Source of the DNA: Sweltsa coloradensis
Taxonomy: Eukaryota > Arthropoda > Insecta > Plecoptera > Chloroperlidae
Direction: 5' to 3'
Assembly: GCA_024449915.1 (NCBI GenBank)
Contig: JAMZAV010000909.1
Span: 282,855-346,854 of the forward strand
Length of the DNA stretch: 64,000 nt
The notes below the pieces were generated by a model. It searched no databases. It saw nothing but the letters and a program-made list of their open reading frames with translations, and had not been told where the DNA came from. Both the position numbers and the translations under genes were made by a program. This document shows positions 45,446 through 56,289 of the stretch, piece after piece; within the stretch, counting starts at the first letter, position 1; every line of letters starts with the position of its first letter.

Positions 45446-46219
45446 GGATGAGCGTAGCGTGCGTAGCGTGCGTAGCGAGCGAAGGAAGATTCCATTTCAC
45501 TATACTGGAGAAAAAAAAAAACGGAATGTTTTCTTTCTTTCTTTTTTTCTGCTTGTGTTTGTTAACACGATTCCGGATAAACCGATACTCCAATTACGGC
45601 GAAATTTTACGGAGGCCTTCGAAATCTCTGAACTTAGAACTGCCACGTTTTTGAGTGCAATCGGAAAATATTTCTCATTAAAATGCCAATTTTACGATTT
45701 TTTTTGATTTTTTAAAATTTCTTCAGCTTATAACACCTAAATGCTTGATCCGATTTTAATGATTTTTCCACAGAACCTTAATTTTATGAATTTAGGTATT
45801 CGTGTGAAATTCGAGCGCAATCGAAAAACTATTTCTTATGAAAATCGAAATTTTATTTTTTTTTTTTAAAACAATTCTTTGACTTATAACACCTACATGC
45901 TTTATCCTATTGTAATGATTTTTTCACAGAACCTTAATTTTACGAATTAATATATTCGTGTAAAATTTGTGCGCAATCGAATAATTATTTCTTATGAAAA
46001 TTTCAATATTACGATTTTTTTTCCTTTTTTAAAATTACGATTAATTAAAAAAAATTAAAATTTAAGTTAATTTTTTATTTAATTTAATTTAATTTAAAAA
46101 AAATCTTCAACTAAGTAATGATTTTTTCACAGAACAACAGAAAATCCGCATAACACATGGCAGCTCAATGCACCAATTACGCTCATCCAACAACGCGGCG
46201 GGACTTCAGCGTTTTCCTA
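45446..46219 (+). mobile_element. Helentron array unit 4
   Basis: Complete unit. The 5' repeat is expanded (AGCGTAGCGTGCGTAGCGTG) and the last base changed (CCTAA). Confidence 0.84.
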
Positions 46220-46359
46220 AACAAGAAGAAGAAGAAGGATTCCGTCATAAACATTGATTTACTTTTATACCTAGGTGTAAAGTCTGTTTGGTCTAATGCT
46301 ATTCTACCGTGAGCTTTTCATTTATCTTGGTCCTATATTAAGGCCTAGGCACTTTCTGG

Positions 46360-46520
46360 GGGCGCTGAATAACGCCGAATCGATCAGTTGTATTGTACGT
46401 ACCACGCTACTCTTTTGTGTTGGAAAATAAAGGTTAGGAGGAAAATTGGCAAGTACACTACACACGATCGTTTCGGCGTTATTCCCTTCGGCGTTATTCA
46501 GGCGTCCCCACTTTCTGTTC
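46360..46520. repeat. Short inverted repeat cluster
   Basis: CTGAATAACGCCGAA at about 46369-46383 is opposed by TTCGGCGTTATTC twice, at about 46472 and 46487. Possibly the ends of a tiny element. Confidence 0.5.
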
Positions 46521-47736
46521 CTCGTTCGCCATATCTCACCCACGTTATTATGTAAAAACATACTCCCTTTAAAACAGATCGGACTCATGCATGATTCTTT
46601 ACACACAAATTCAAACTTGTCTAATGTTAGGTAGAAAATAAATATTGCTAGTTCAAATAACTGGAAATTGTATAGAGTATGGAAATACATAAGTTTCCAC
46701 GTTTCCAACCGTTTGTACATTAGTCTACTTTCAATAAGCAATGTTTTGTCAATTTCCCCCAAAAAGTGGGAGGGCATTGTACGTTATTTTAGAGTTTTGA
46801 TTCCGTTATGCTTTGTTAAGCGCCGAGTCGACTGAAGCAAGGTGTTTCTGATTGGCTAAGACAATCAAACGGTCATCCCTTAAACGCCAGTAAAGTGTTC
46901 GTTTGAAGAAAGTACCCCCCCCCCCTCTCTACTCGCGCCCTCTTTGAAAAACACAAACTCACAGCCTTCAAAATACAACAACATCCGCGTGCTTTAATCA
47001 GCGTTTTCCTTTAACACAAAGGCCTTCTCGTTTTTCACTTTTCCTTTTGTACATTTTAATTAATTTAACACTTCAATTAATTAATATTTGTCTTGTCTAA
47101 TTAACGAATCCACTTCTAGATGATTTGAAGAAAACGTTGGAAAACAGACAGCAGATTGTTTTTGAAGTTTAATTCTTATTGTGCACGTATATAATATTAT
47201 TTCTTCATAGCTAGTCCTGCAGTTTCCAGTTTCTAATATGTTTACATTCCATATTCCATATTTGTTAATAATCAATTTCTCATGGTTCATTTACTGTGTT
47301 GTGATGCTCCACAGATTAGCCTTATAACAAGTATTTACTATAATTCTATAATATGTTACAATTTCATTTATTTGCAATATCGTTTTTAAGATAATAAAAT
47401 AAATTTGAATGTTATATGTTATTATATGCCCTACCCCTAATGTATTTGTTATATAATGAAAATCCAAAAGTTATCCAATTACCAGTCGTTTCCAAAATAA
47501 ATAGCTGGAGAACTGGCATCAATCCACGGTCTGAGTGAAAATATTTAATTTCAGGATTTTAAAGCACATACTTATGCTAATTCATTTCATAGATGTGTAA
47601 TAATGAGTTAATTTCACTTTTACAGGTCTAAATTAAGTAATTAAGTGTATAATTACACATGTTCGGCATTGTATTATAGTGTAATTAATTAGTATAAGTA
47701 CGCACTATTTCATTAACACACACCTAATGAGCAATT
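46521..47736. other. Region without a supported gene
   Basis: AT-rich, unique-looking. The long - strand frame at 46322-46777 is discussed among rejected items. Confidence 0.4.
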
Positions 47737-48033
47737 ATGTATAACCTAACTATGAGAACAGCGGCGGTAACAACCAGTAAATATTTGATTATCAAGGCGT
47801 TGATGCGAGAAATGAATGACCTTGGTAAAATAACAAGCTGGGTAGATGCTCTGGACGCCCAAAGTGTGTGTTATGAGATAATGGATGTTCATTCTAAGCT
47901 AAAATTAATGACAAATAGGTTTCGTCATCTAGCCAAGTCAGAAGATGTAAATGTTTCAAGCATAAACAAGGTGAATACACCAACAATGTGTGGATCGTTT
48001 GAAGAAACGTACTGGTTTAATTTGCCCCCTTAG
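47737..48033 (+). CDS. Hypothetical 98-residue ORF
   Basis: A true ATG frame outside known repeats. The translation has balanced charged residues (KALMREMNDLGKITSWVDAL) and ends NLPP-TAG. No domain, signal peptide or membrane segment is seen and I do not recognise it. No clear promoter or splice context is visible. It could be a chance frame or the 3' exon of an unknown gene. Confidence 0.2.
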   Translation: MYNLTMRTAAVTTSKYLIIKALMREMNDLGKITSWVDALDAQSVCYEIMDVHSKLKLMTNRFRHLAKSEDVNVSSINKVNTPTMCGSFEETYWFNLPP

Positions 48034-49640
48034 GCAGTAATGGAAAAAACAACACAAAAAGTCGAGATGCGAGTTTGTGTGTTATTGTTGTATAATTTTA
48101 TGCTATAGATGTAATCATAAATTTAAAATTATAATGAAGCTTAGACATCACGTACCTTTACTTCTGGGGCATTGGAATATCCGGTGATCATTATAGTGTC
48201 GAAATATATTTGAGGCGAGTGTGCAATTATATTTTGTAAAACTGTTGATATAGATTCAAATCAATCTATTCCACATAAATTCGTGATGTAAAATAAGTAA
48301 TTCCTAACGGTAAGTCATAATAAGAAAAGTGCAGAATTCAAGATAAATCATAATAACCGTACGAAATAATACTAATTGAATCACTAATAGGTACTCTACA
48401 CAGATATTTATATTCATTTTGGTATTTCGTTAATAAAGTATAGGGCCTACAGTAATTTATGTTAACAAGACTTACATGAATAATTTCTGATAATATGTAA
48501 TCTTACCTGATAAGAATCAAAATAGATGCATTTCCGTTTGGTAGGGCCTACCAATTGATTGACAGGATGATTTGATATAGGATTGATTGATCTCTGTCTT
48601 TAGATCTACTCTTTACGTATTTTATTATTGCTTTATTTGAATCAAGACAATAGTAGTAAATAATACGAGATAAAATTTCTTAAAATCATTGGCCACAATG
48701 ATAGCATCGTAATTATTCTTGCTAATGATCGTTAATGTTTTGTACGCAACTTTAAAAAAGTGGCAAATTTAACAGTTAACATTAACAAGATACTTAATCA
48801 ATTTGATTCTCAACAATCAATCTAGAGAATCTTAGTTATATGACTCCATTATGAGTCAATTATTATCCCATTTGCCAAGCCACATGTTATATTAGTTTAG
48901 TTGAAGGGGTAAAAAAAAAGAGATACTTATAAATTCATGTTGCTATAGGCCTACTCTTACGCCAGTTTTAATAGTTTAATTTACTTATCGCAATGCTTTA
49001 TCATTGGTATATAAAGTATTACCATTTTTTTAATTTATTGCCATACCATTCAGTAAAAGAAGGTTTGTGAAAAGGGCCGAATGTCCAGAACGCCCAAATT
49101 ATAATAATAATAATTAACAATACATTGTGAAATTAAATTAAATCTCAAAATTAATCAAACCATCTTTGTAATTGCCATAAAATTAAATACCATTTAATAA
49201 ATAAGTAATGTTAAACTTACGTTAATAATATGCTTGCATTATATGTCTTTATTTCCGGGCAATTTAGATAATGCATTGTTTCATTAATCAATGACAATAT
49301 TGGTGTTGTTCTGTTTCACATTTACGCAAGTATAGGCGATTAGCTTTGAGATAACAGATATAATTGATAGCAAAGATTAGTGACGCTAATTTTTGCTGAT
49401 AGTAAAAAGCCGTTCTGAGCTCGGCCTTGGGCCTATTATGACGCCATGAGTGACTTGTATGTTTTTAACAACATATCAATAAAACTGGAAACAAGCCAGA
49501 TCGACTAGCTTAAAATTAAATAACACGCGTTAGAAATAAATAAAAAAAATACAGAATTTACACGGATAAGATAAAAAAAATGCGGATTTATAAAAATTTA
49601 CATATTAACATAAAATAATTGAAATTGTTAGGTGTAAAAA
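48034..49640. other. AT-rich region without a gene
   Basis: No repeat family, RNA or exon seen. Confidence 0.5.
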
Positions 49641-49645
49641 AAGTG

Positions 49646-49722
49646 CGCCCAACGTGGGGCTCGAACCCACGACCCCGAGATTTTAAGAGTCTCGTGCTCT
49701 AACCGAACTGAGCTAGCCGGGC
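49646..49722 (-). tRNA. tRNA-Lys(CTT)-like gene, anticodon loop enlarged
   Basis: On the - strand GCCCGGC pairs with GTTGGGC (acceptor, two G-U pairs). The D stem is GCTC/GAGC, the T arm GTGGG-TTCGAGC-CCCAC, and the discriminator base G. The anticodon stem CGAGA/TCTCG encloses CTCTTAAAA, nine bases instead of CTCTTAA. CTT therefore sits in the right place but two extra A follow. Immediately downstream (-) is a T7 run suitable as a pol III terminator. Either a very recent pseudogene or a gene with a sequence error; the other stems are intact. Confidence 0.75.
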
Positions 49723-50112
49723 GTTTTTGATGGGCAGAAAATGACCGGTATTTATACTCATCTAAACCCCTCCCCTCCTCGCACTCTCCACACCTGGCGG
49801 CAGATGTTGTGCACTACCGCGCGCGCGCGACATTTGGCGCCAAACTTTGAATTCTCTAACTATTTGCATCTTGGGCTGTACTTGGGGTGAGTGGGAGGTG
49901 AGATTACATTCACAGACGTTTTGTCCCGAATAATTTTTTTAGTTTGCTTTTGACTGAGTGGGGGTCTGAGTTTGGATTTTAGAACGATTCTAACTAAGTA
50001 CGTCCTGTGTATGTGTATAAAATGATACAGAGCAATATTTGCATATGCCAAAATATTAAATCAAATTTATTCACCATCACATAACTGATTTTTGTGGGGG
50101 GGGGGGGTCCTG

Positions 50113-50440
50113 GGTAGAATTGGCCAGAGCATGGCTCTGCTAATCGTAAAAGTCCATTTCGCCAACCTCCGTTAGTAAGAAGGGTAGTATATAACTCCCC
50201 GAAACTAGAAGGCGAACTCTGTAATCATAGTCGGGGACACCTCGACCTCCCCGACGACGATGACGTCAATGACAGCACCCAACGATGACATAGACAATGA
50301 CGACCGCGACGTGGAGAAACCCGCCTTTCCTCTCCCTTCACGTGACCAGCATGGGGTCTTTCCCTCCCACACCCCTCTGTAGGCCCAGAGTGGCGCATTA
50401 CGACCAAGCGGTTGACGCGCCCTTAATCCATAGAAACTTA
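50113..50440 (-). repeat. Family A repeat, reversed
   Basis: On the - strand: GATTAAGGGCGCGTCAACCG head, CATGCTGGTCACGTG in place of the hairpin, CG tract and CAGAGCCATGCTCTGGCCAA near the end. Confidence 0.8.
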
Positions 50441-50529
50441 ATTTAATTTAAAACGAACAAAACCTACGGGCCTATTCTCTCGACGCCGACGTCATCGACG
50501 CATGAAAAATGCTAATAATAATAAAGAAT

Positions 50530-50645
50530 AATAATGATTTTTTTGTTTTTCTTCTTTTTTTCTTTTTTCTTTCTTTCTTTCTTTCTTTCTTTCTTTTCCA
50601 TTTCCTTTTTCTTTCTTTTTTTTCCTTTCCTTTTCTTTTCATTCT
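50530..50645 (+). repeat. (TTTC)n polypyrimidine tract
   Basis: Long T/C tract with a regular TTTC core at about 50565-50595. Confidence 0.9.
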
Positions 50646-50784
50646 CAACCCTTTTTAATATTTGACTCATTCATTAAATGCATATAATATCATTTTTATT
50701 TGTTACCAAAATTGTTGCGTTTAATGCATTGTTGTTTTTAATGCTACTATTTCAATATTTACTTAAATGTAGTTTATTATTGTT

Positions 50785-50925
50785 TTCTGCATCTATGTAA
50801 TTAGATTTATTTAGTTGTCCTCCTTTGTAAATCAGTTTTTTATAACTGAATAAGATAGACGTTAAATAAATAATAAATCTAAATAAATAAAAAATAAATA
50901 AAATAAATAAATAAAATCCAACAAA
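50785..50925 (+). repeat. Family C tail
   Basis: CATCTATGTAATTAGATTTA, TTGTCCTCCTTTGTAAATCA, AACTGAATAAGATAGACGTT and an AAAT tail. Confidence 0.75.
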
Positions 50926-51199
50926 AGATCGATCGGTATAAGAAGTAGGAAATAGTGACCAAATTGTTTGGGCACAATGCACAAGCAATAGTACATCTGA
51001 TCTGATCTGATCTGATCGTTCACGAAAGTATATAATAATGTTGTGCCCGTCGTAGTGTGCGCATGTGTTCTAACACTTGTTATCTATCCACGAGGTGTGA
51101 ATGAAGGACGCACAAGGTTAGGCAATACTTCACACTCTCCGGTAACGCGGGCTGTCTACCTAGCAGGCGTTCTCATCTCGCGCTCACATCCATGCCATC

Positions 51200-51960
51200 G
51201 ACCAGATTATTAGTACTGTCTGTACTAGGCACTGTTGGTGCATCAAGTTCAAGGGGATGCATTTACTGCATGCAACACCCCCACCAAGACGATGTTGCGG
51301 CTGCTTTGACTGTAAGAGAAACTACAGGGTATTACTAAGGGCTGTGAATACGTGTATTGCGGGCTTGTCGACTGCCAGTCTGCAGGCGTACCGTACGGTG
51401 GCGCGGAGGAGAACTAGCCGAACTAAGGGGCTGAGTATTGCGGGCTGCTTGTCCACAGGCGCACGGGGCAGTGGCGGCCCTAATTCAAGACATTGCTTTA
51501 GCAGAACATTCGAAATTCGCTCTCAACTTCTCAAGCACTCCCTCATCGGGCCTTCTTGCCTAGAAAGCGCGGGTGCGTCCACATCTTCCGACCGATGACA
51601 ACTCAAATCCCTGATATCGAACTTTCATCTCAGTGTTGATCTGCAATCAAAAAACCACCCATCCTCAGTCTGTACATTTAACATCCACAAACCAAAACCA
51701 AACATCATTGTGATACGTCATAACCATCAACATGCCATTTCATGCTGTTTGTTACTGCCACAGTAATTCAAATCAAATCACACGCGAAAACAATACACTT
51801 TACTAGGCACTGGTGCTTCAAGGGGATGCATATTTTACTGCATGCAAAACCCCCACCAAGATGACTGGCTAGTAAGTCAGAATATTCAACATACCATTTC
51901 ATGATTTTTGTTACTGCCACAGTAATTCACACCAAATCACCAGCGAAAAATCAAGCTTCG
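51200..51960 (+). repeat. Family J block, copy 2
   Basis: Segments shared with 15210-15990: TAATTCAAGACATTGCTTTA, GAAAGCGCGGGTGCGTCCAC and CTGATATCGAACTTTCATCT. The ACTAGGCACTG...GGGGATGCAT segment occurs twice (51220 and 51808). The 113-codon frame at 51257-51598 lies in it and is probably not a gene. Confidence 0.6.
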
Positions 51961-52097
51961 ACTTTATCTCGACCTTTCATCTATGTGTTCAAAAATCTCC
52001 CATACTCTGTGGTACACATTGGAAATAAAAAAAAATATTTCTTAATTTATGCCGAAGGAATATGTAGGTAATTCACAGTATCTTATATCTTATATAC

Positions 52098-52500
52098 ATG
52101 GTTGGGATATGTGGAAAGAGTAAAAATAAAAATATACAGTTTCTTGATGAGTTAAAACATTTGTTATTTTGTAACATGTTGGGCAATAGGTACTCTAGTG
52201 TAGTTAGAATAGTACAGTTAGCACTTCCACCTACTCCTGAATTAAATATATCGTATGTTCGTCGTAATACATCGAAAGTTTGTCATGGAATGAGAATAGT
52301 TTATTAGGAAATATCCCAAGTTAATCCCACTTTTAGTCAGGATTGGCTTTGGAGGGAATCATCTGACAATCTCGTCTGCTTGTTATCTCTTTCGGTATTG
52401 TTTCAATCTGTATCCAAACTTCTTCAATTCTGTAGCTCTGTATTTTCTTTGTGTAAATAAATAAATAAATAAATAAATAAATATAAACAAATAAATACGT
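52098..52500 (+). mobile_element. Possible LINE 3' end
   Basis: A 69-codon ATG frame (NRYSSVVRIVQLALPPTPEL) is followed in another frame by more protein-like sequence. It ends at an (AAAT)n tail (about 52455-52495) like those of family C. No reverse transcriptase motif is present. A guess based on layout. Confidence 0.25.
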
Positions 52501-52529
52501 AAAATAAATAAATTTGATAAATTAGAATA

Positions 52530-52850
52530 AATAAATTCGTATTTAGAATACCCACTCAGTCACAGAAACTGATTTTCAGTGGATGACATTAAATTTAAAG
52601 CGACCAGTCAACCCTGTAGGCACCGACACCATCGACGAGCGAACAATGACCAACTAGAGACGGCATATTTAAGTAGGAAACACCGATCAACCAAGCTGGA
52701 CACATTTCCACCCGCGGAGCACCAGAATCAACAAGGTTGATTCGGAACAACATTACAATTTTATGCCAACAATTTGTGCCTCGTTGCTAGGACGGCTCCA
52801 AAGTCACCGTTTACATATTCCTAAGCCAAGAACTGATGGACTTAATTAAG
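52530..52850 (-). repeat. Family D SINE, reversed, head missing
   Basis: The tail (ATCCACTGAAAATCAGTTTC on the - strand), CCGTCCTAGCAACGAGGCAC and the D body are present. The tRNA head beyond GACTTAAGTCC-like sequence is lost. Confidence 0.72.
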
Positions 52851-52859
52851 TTCACATCA

Positions 52860-53325
52860 AAAGTTAACTGCGATGTCAGAGGTAGACAATGTTGTGGCTA
52901 GATCTAAGAGTTTATTTATAACTGGCGGGTTACGATAAGGTGTTCGAGTCTACATATTGTATTTCATCTGTTCTTATCTAGCAGAAACATAACACTATGT
53001 GTGAGAGTTTTAATAGAGGGCGATGAAATAAGCTGGATGGTTAAGTGTGGAAGTGTGTGGAGGAGTGGAACAAGTGGAACACACTATAAAGTTCAAAGTC
53101 AACACGTGGAGTTTGGTAGTCTAGTGCGTACCCTGCATGGCTGATCGCGCGGTAATTTGTTTCGTTTTGACCTACTGTTCGATTTACTGAATATCTAATT
53201 AAAATTAAAATTAACGGTAAACATTTAAACTTCATCATTATACTTCATTTAAAATCATCAGTTTTAATGCATTGTTGTAATATTATTACGATTTCAAATA
53301 TTTACTTAAATGAAGTTCATTGTTG
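52860..53325. other. Region without a gene
   Basis: No supported feature. Confidence 0.4.
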
Positions 53326-53328
53326 TGT

Positions 53329-53412
53329 CTGCATCTATGTAATTAGATGTATTTAGTTGTCCTCCTTTGTAAATCAGTTTTTATAACTGAATAGGATAGA
53401 CGTTAAATAAAT
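53329..53412 (+). repeat. Family C tail
   Basis: CATCTATGTAATTAGATGTA, TTGTCCTCCTTTGTAAATCA, AACTGAATAGGATAGACGTT and AAATAAAT. Confidence 0.75.
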
Positions 53413-53689
53413 CAATTTAAAAAATAAAATAACAAAAACTTTTTCCAATTCATTAATTGGACAAAAATAATAAAGTATTACAAAAACTGCATTGTATTAT
53501 GGTATAATAGACAGAAATTCAAAAATAAATAATATTGATTTTATAAATTAAGTTATTCTATTTAAATAACCAATGTTTAATGTTCAGTGACTGACTATTA
53601 AGAATCTCATAAGTTTCTAACAATCGTTTCCGGCTTGTTTAGTCGGTGTGAATCTGGTTGGCCATTGTCCATTCATAGACGGCATCGGC

Positions 53690-53765
53690 GCCGACATGGT
53701 TGGCTTGGTCTGTTTAAAATTTAAAGTCCCCATTGAAAATCAGTTCTAAATACGAATTCATTTAA
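53690..53765 (+). repeat. Family D SINE tail fragment
   Basis: GGTTGGCTTGGTCTGTTTAA, AAGTCCCCATTGAAAATCAG and TCTAAATACGAAT. Confidence 0.6.
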
Positions 53766-54353
53766 TATAATTATTTACATATTCAAGTGTATCAAGTGCT
53801 ACATTTGAGCTCCATTGTAAAATTTCCGCTGTGCCCCCCTCCCCACTCCCCCCCCCCCCCCCCCCCGCCTTGTGGTTGCAAGCAGCGTGCATGTTAAAAC
53901 TGCGCTATTATAACACCGAGCCTCATTCCCCTGATACTAGATTGTCGTCATGTGCCGCTAGTTCCTGGAAATCTGTCTTCTACGCATGCATCAGTCTGCT
54001 AGCAATTAGTGAGAGAGGCGACTGGGAAAATCCCACAGTCAATAATAACGACTTGTCTATCGATAATTTTACTTTTCTGGTAATATCCTATTTACTGAAC
54101 CACGTCTGAGCTCTGTCTTGTCCATGGTAATTTATAGGCGAACACGCCTACACAAACCCACAATTCACGAATAGGTGAAGTGAGGTCACGATGGTTAAAT
54201 CTTTTCCTGTGTTATATCCACTGACGAAAATGAACAGGAAAATGAAAATCATTACATTTCGCATCAAAGTTGAATTTTAACCACTAGACCTACGCGACGG
54301 TAACTAAATAACTTCTAGATAGTAGGCTACTTATATAGATGCATTTTAATAAA
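53766..54353. other. Poly-C tract and unassigned sequence
   Basis: C-rich run at about 53836-53867; the rest has no supported feature. Confidence 0.45.
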
Positions 54354-54968
54354 CTAGGAAGCTTCGCAATCGCTATTTCAAACGCGTTGTTGGATGAGCG
54401 TAATTTTTTTTAAACGAAAAAAAAGCGTAAATAGAGATTTTCATAAGAAATAATTTTCGATTATGCTTAAATTTCCACGAATATATTAATTCATAAAATT
54501 AAGGTTATGTGCAAAAATCCTTACAATCGGATAAAGTATGTAGGTGTATAAGTCGACGAAATTTTAAAAATCGAAATAATCGTAAAATTGTGATTATCAC
54601 GAGAAATAATTTTTTGATTGTGCTTAAATTTCACATGCATATATAAATTCATAAAATTAATTTTCTGTGAAAAAATCATTACAATCGGATAAAGCATGTG
54701 TTATAAGTCGAAGAAATTTTAAAAAAATCGAAAAAATCGTAAAATTGCGATTTTATTAAGAAATAATTTTTCGATTGCTCTAAAAAACGTGGCAGTTTTC
54801 AGTTCAGAGATTTCGAAGGCCTCCAAAAAATTTCATTCCAATCGGAGTATCGGTTTAGCCGGAATCGTGTTAACAAAAATACAAAAAAAAGAAAAAAAAA
54901 AAAACATTCCGGATTTTTTTCTCCAGTGTAGTGAAATGGAATCTTCGCTTCGCTCGCTACGCTCATCC
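54354..54968 (-). mobile_element. Helentron-like family B element, reversed
   Basis: On the - strand: GGATGAGCGTAGCGAGCGAA start (54968), standard interior, CGCTCATCCAACAACGCGTT and a CTTCCTAG end at 54354, flanked by T. The only clear minus-strand B copy. Confidence 0.87.
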
Positions 54969-55278
54969 AAAAATGTTTTGCATTTTTTAATTTTTACATC
55001 GGAATAAGTAGTAACTTGCATTAATTTGTTTTTTTAAGATTTTTAAAGATATTTATCACAACTACATTTCAAAATTTCTTATTGTATTTAGGCATACCCT
55101 TTTTACAATATCCCCAACAAAATTACCTCATTATAAATCTTATGAATTATGTTTCTCGTCCTATATTTTCATGACCCCGTCGACAACGTTTATTTCATTT
55201 TATTTTAATTACGCTCATAATGAAACAATGTGTTCTGCTGCTTAAAAATCAAATGTTCAATTTCACTGTTCTAGATTC

Positions 55279-55530
55279 TTTATTTCAAGGGTGACTTGTC
55301 AAGTTGTCTTGACCAATAGGAGCAGCAGCTGATGATTGGGTTGCGGTGGGGGTGGGAGGGGTGGTGGAGCCACCCCTCAGATTCCAGCCTCCACCCCCAC
55401 CCCCTGGCACAGCAGGATCGAATGAAAAACTATTGCGATAAGCTTCTATTCCTTGGAGAAAAACTGGATTGTGTAACTTCGTAAATTGATGTTCCTCTTT
55501 TGATAAATCTTTCACCCATTGTTTCTTATG
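55279..55530 (-). CDS. Candidate terminal coding exon, protein unknown
   Basis: On the - strand a frame is open from about 55535 to a TGA at 55287-55285. It reads KQWVKDLSKEEHQFTKLHNP near its start, then a Gly run, then Pro/Thr/Ser/Ala-rich residues ending GQDNLTSHP. The composition resembles a real C-terminal tail. A possible acceptor (TTTCATAAG) lies at the left edge of the frame. The bases immediately after the stop are AATAAA (55284-55279), a canonical polyadenylation signal. I do not recognise the protein. The frame has no initial ATG, so it would be an internal or last exon. Confidence 0.4.
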
Positions 55531-55539
55531 AAATTATAC

Positions 55540-55625
55540 CGTCCGAAGCGTATGATTTTACAAGAACGTGGGTTCAAATCCCCGCAAGGAATGTTTTTTG
55601 TATCGTCATCTATCACCTGCACTCA
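55540..55625 (+). repeat. tRNA-like fragment with B box
   Basis: GTGGGTTCAAATCCCCGCAA is followed by TTTTTTGTATCGTCATCTAT and CACTCATCGTCTCGAATA. A related piece (GGTTCGAATCCCGCATAAAG, then ATCGCCATCTCTCACCACTC) is at 62815-62890. Probably another SINE family. Confidence 0.5.
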
Positions 55626-55992
55626 TCGTCTCGAATAGCAATATTGCATTTATTAATTAATTGAGACGTCAATTAAGTAATAATATAATCAATCTAATTA
55701 TTAACTGGGAGCACAATACGTTAAAAATATTTTCGAGGATCTATAATTATTAAGACGCGGGAGGCTCGGGTTTTGCAGTAACAATCTGATTGGAGTGAAA
55801 CTATCATGGTTGTCAGGTTTTGGACTTTTTGGACGTTTTATTCAAATCCAAATCCAGCAAAAGTTAAAATTGTGTCTGGAAAGTGTCTCATTATTGTGAT
55901 TTCATTCGGCAGGGAAAATCAAATTGAAAAAAAAGTGCTTCTGAACAAATTTGGAAATATTGGTACAATCGAATGAAATAAAAAAAGAAAAT

Positions 55993-56112
55993 AGTCGTCA
56001 AGGGGAAGGAAAGGAGTCCCCGATGAAGATTGGCAGAGCTCGATACTTCCCTATAATTATTAGCTGATGTTTGCGAGATGGGCTTTTCCTCTATCCTCGC
56101 CTTTTACGATTG
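55993..56112 (+). repeat. Family A 3' fragment
   Basis: GTCGTCAAGGGGAAGGAAAG, TTAGCTGATGTTTGCGAGAT and TCGCCTTTTACGATT. Both ends are missing. Confidence 0.6.
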
Positions 56113-56142
56113 CCATCTAATACGTTAACAAGAATATGCATG

Positions 56143-56289
56143 TTGATTTATAGCAATTGTCATAAAAGTTTGCTCCGACTGGGATTCGAACCCAGAACTC
56201 GGCTTAGCTTTTTCTAAATTGCTATTTGTTGTGATTCTGGTTTCAAATCCCAGTCGGGGCAAACTTATACGACAATTGCTATGAATCAA
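56143..56289. repeat. Inverted pair of tRNA-3'-like repeats (family F)
   Basis: The left arm (56143-56197, with GACTGGGATTCGAACCCAGA) is the inverse of the right arm (56234-56289, with TCTGGTTTCAAATCCCAGTC), with a spacer of about 36 bases. Each arm carries a T-arm-like fold and GGGGCAAACTTATACGACAA or its variant. Confidence 0.7.

Noticed and set aside
46322..46777. 151-codon ATG frame on the - strand
   Set aside because: The longest non-repeat frame, but composition is uneven, no domain is visible and its 3' part lies in a short inverted repeat. Likely chance.
51257..51598. 113-codon frame rich in Cys and Arg
   Set aside because: Lies in the family J duplicated block; the equivalent frame is not kept in the other copy.
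52098..52307. Independent 69-residue gene
   Set aside because: Its position just upstream of an (AAAT)n tail makes a retroposon 3' end likelier than a host gene.
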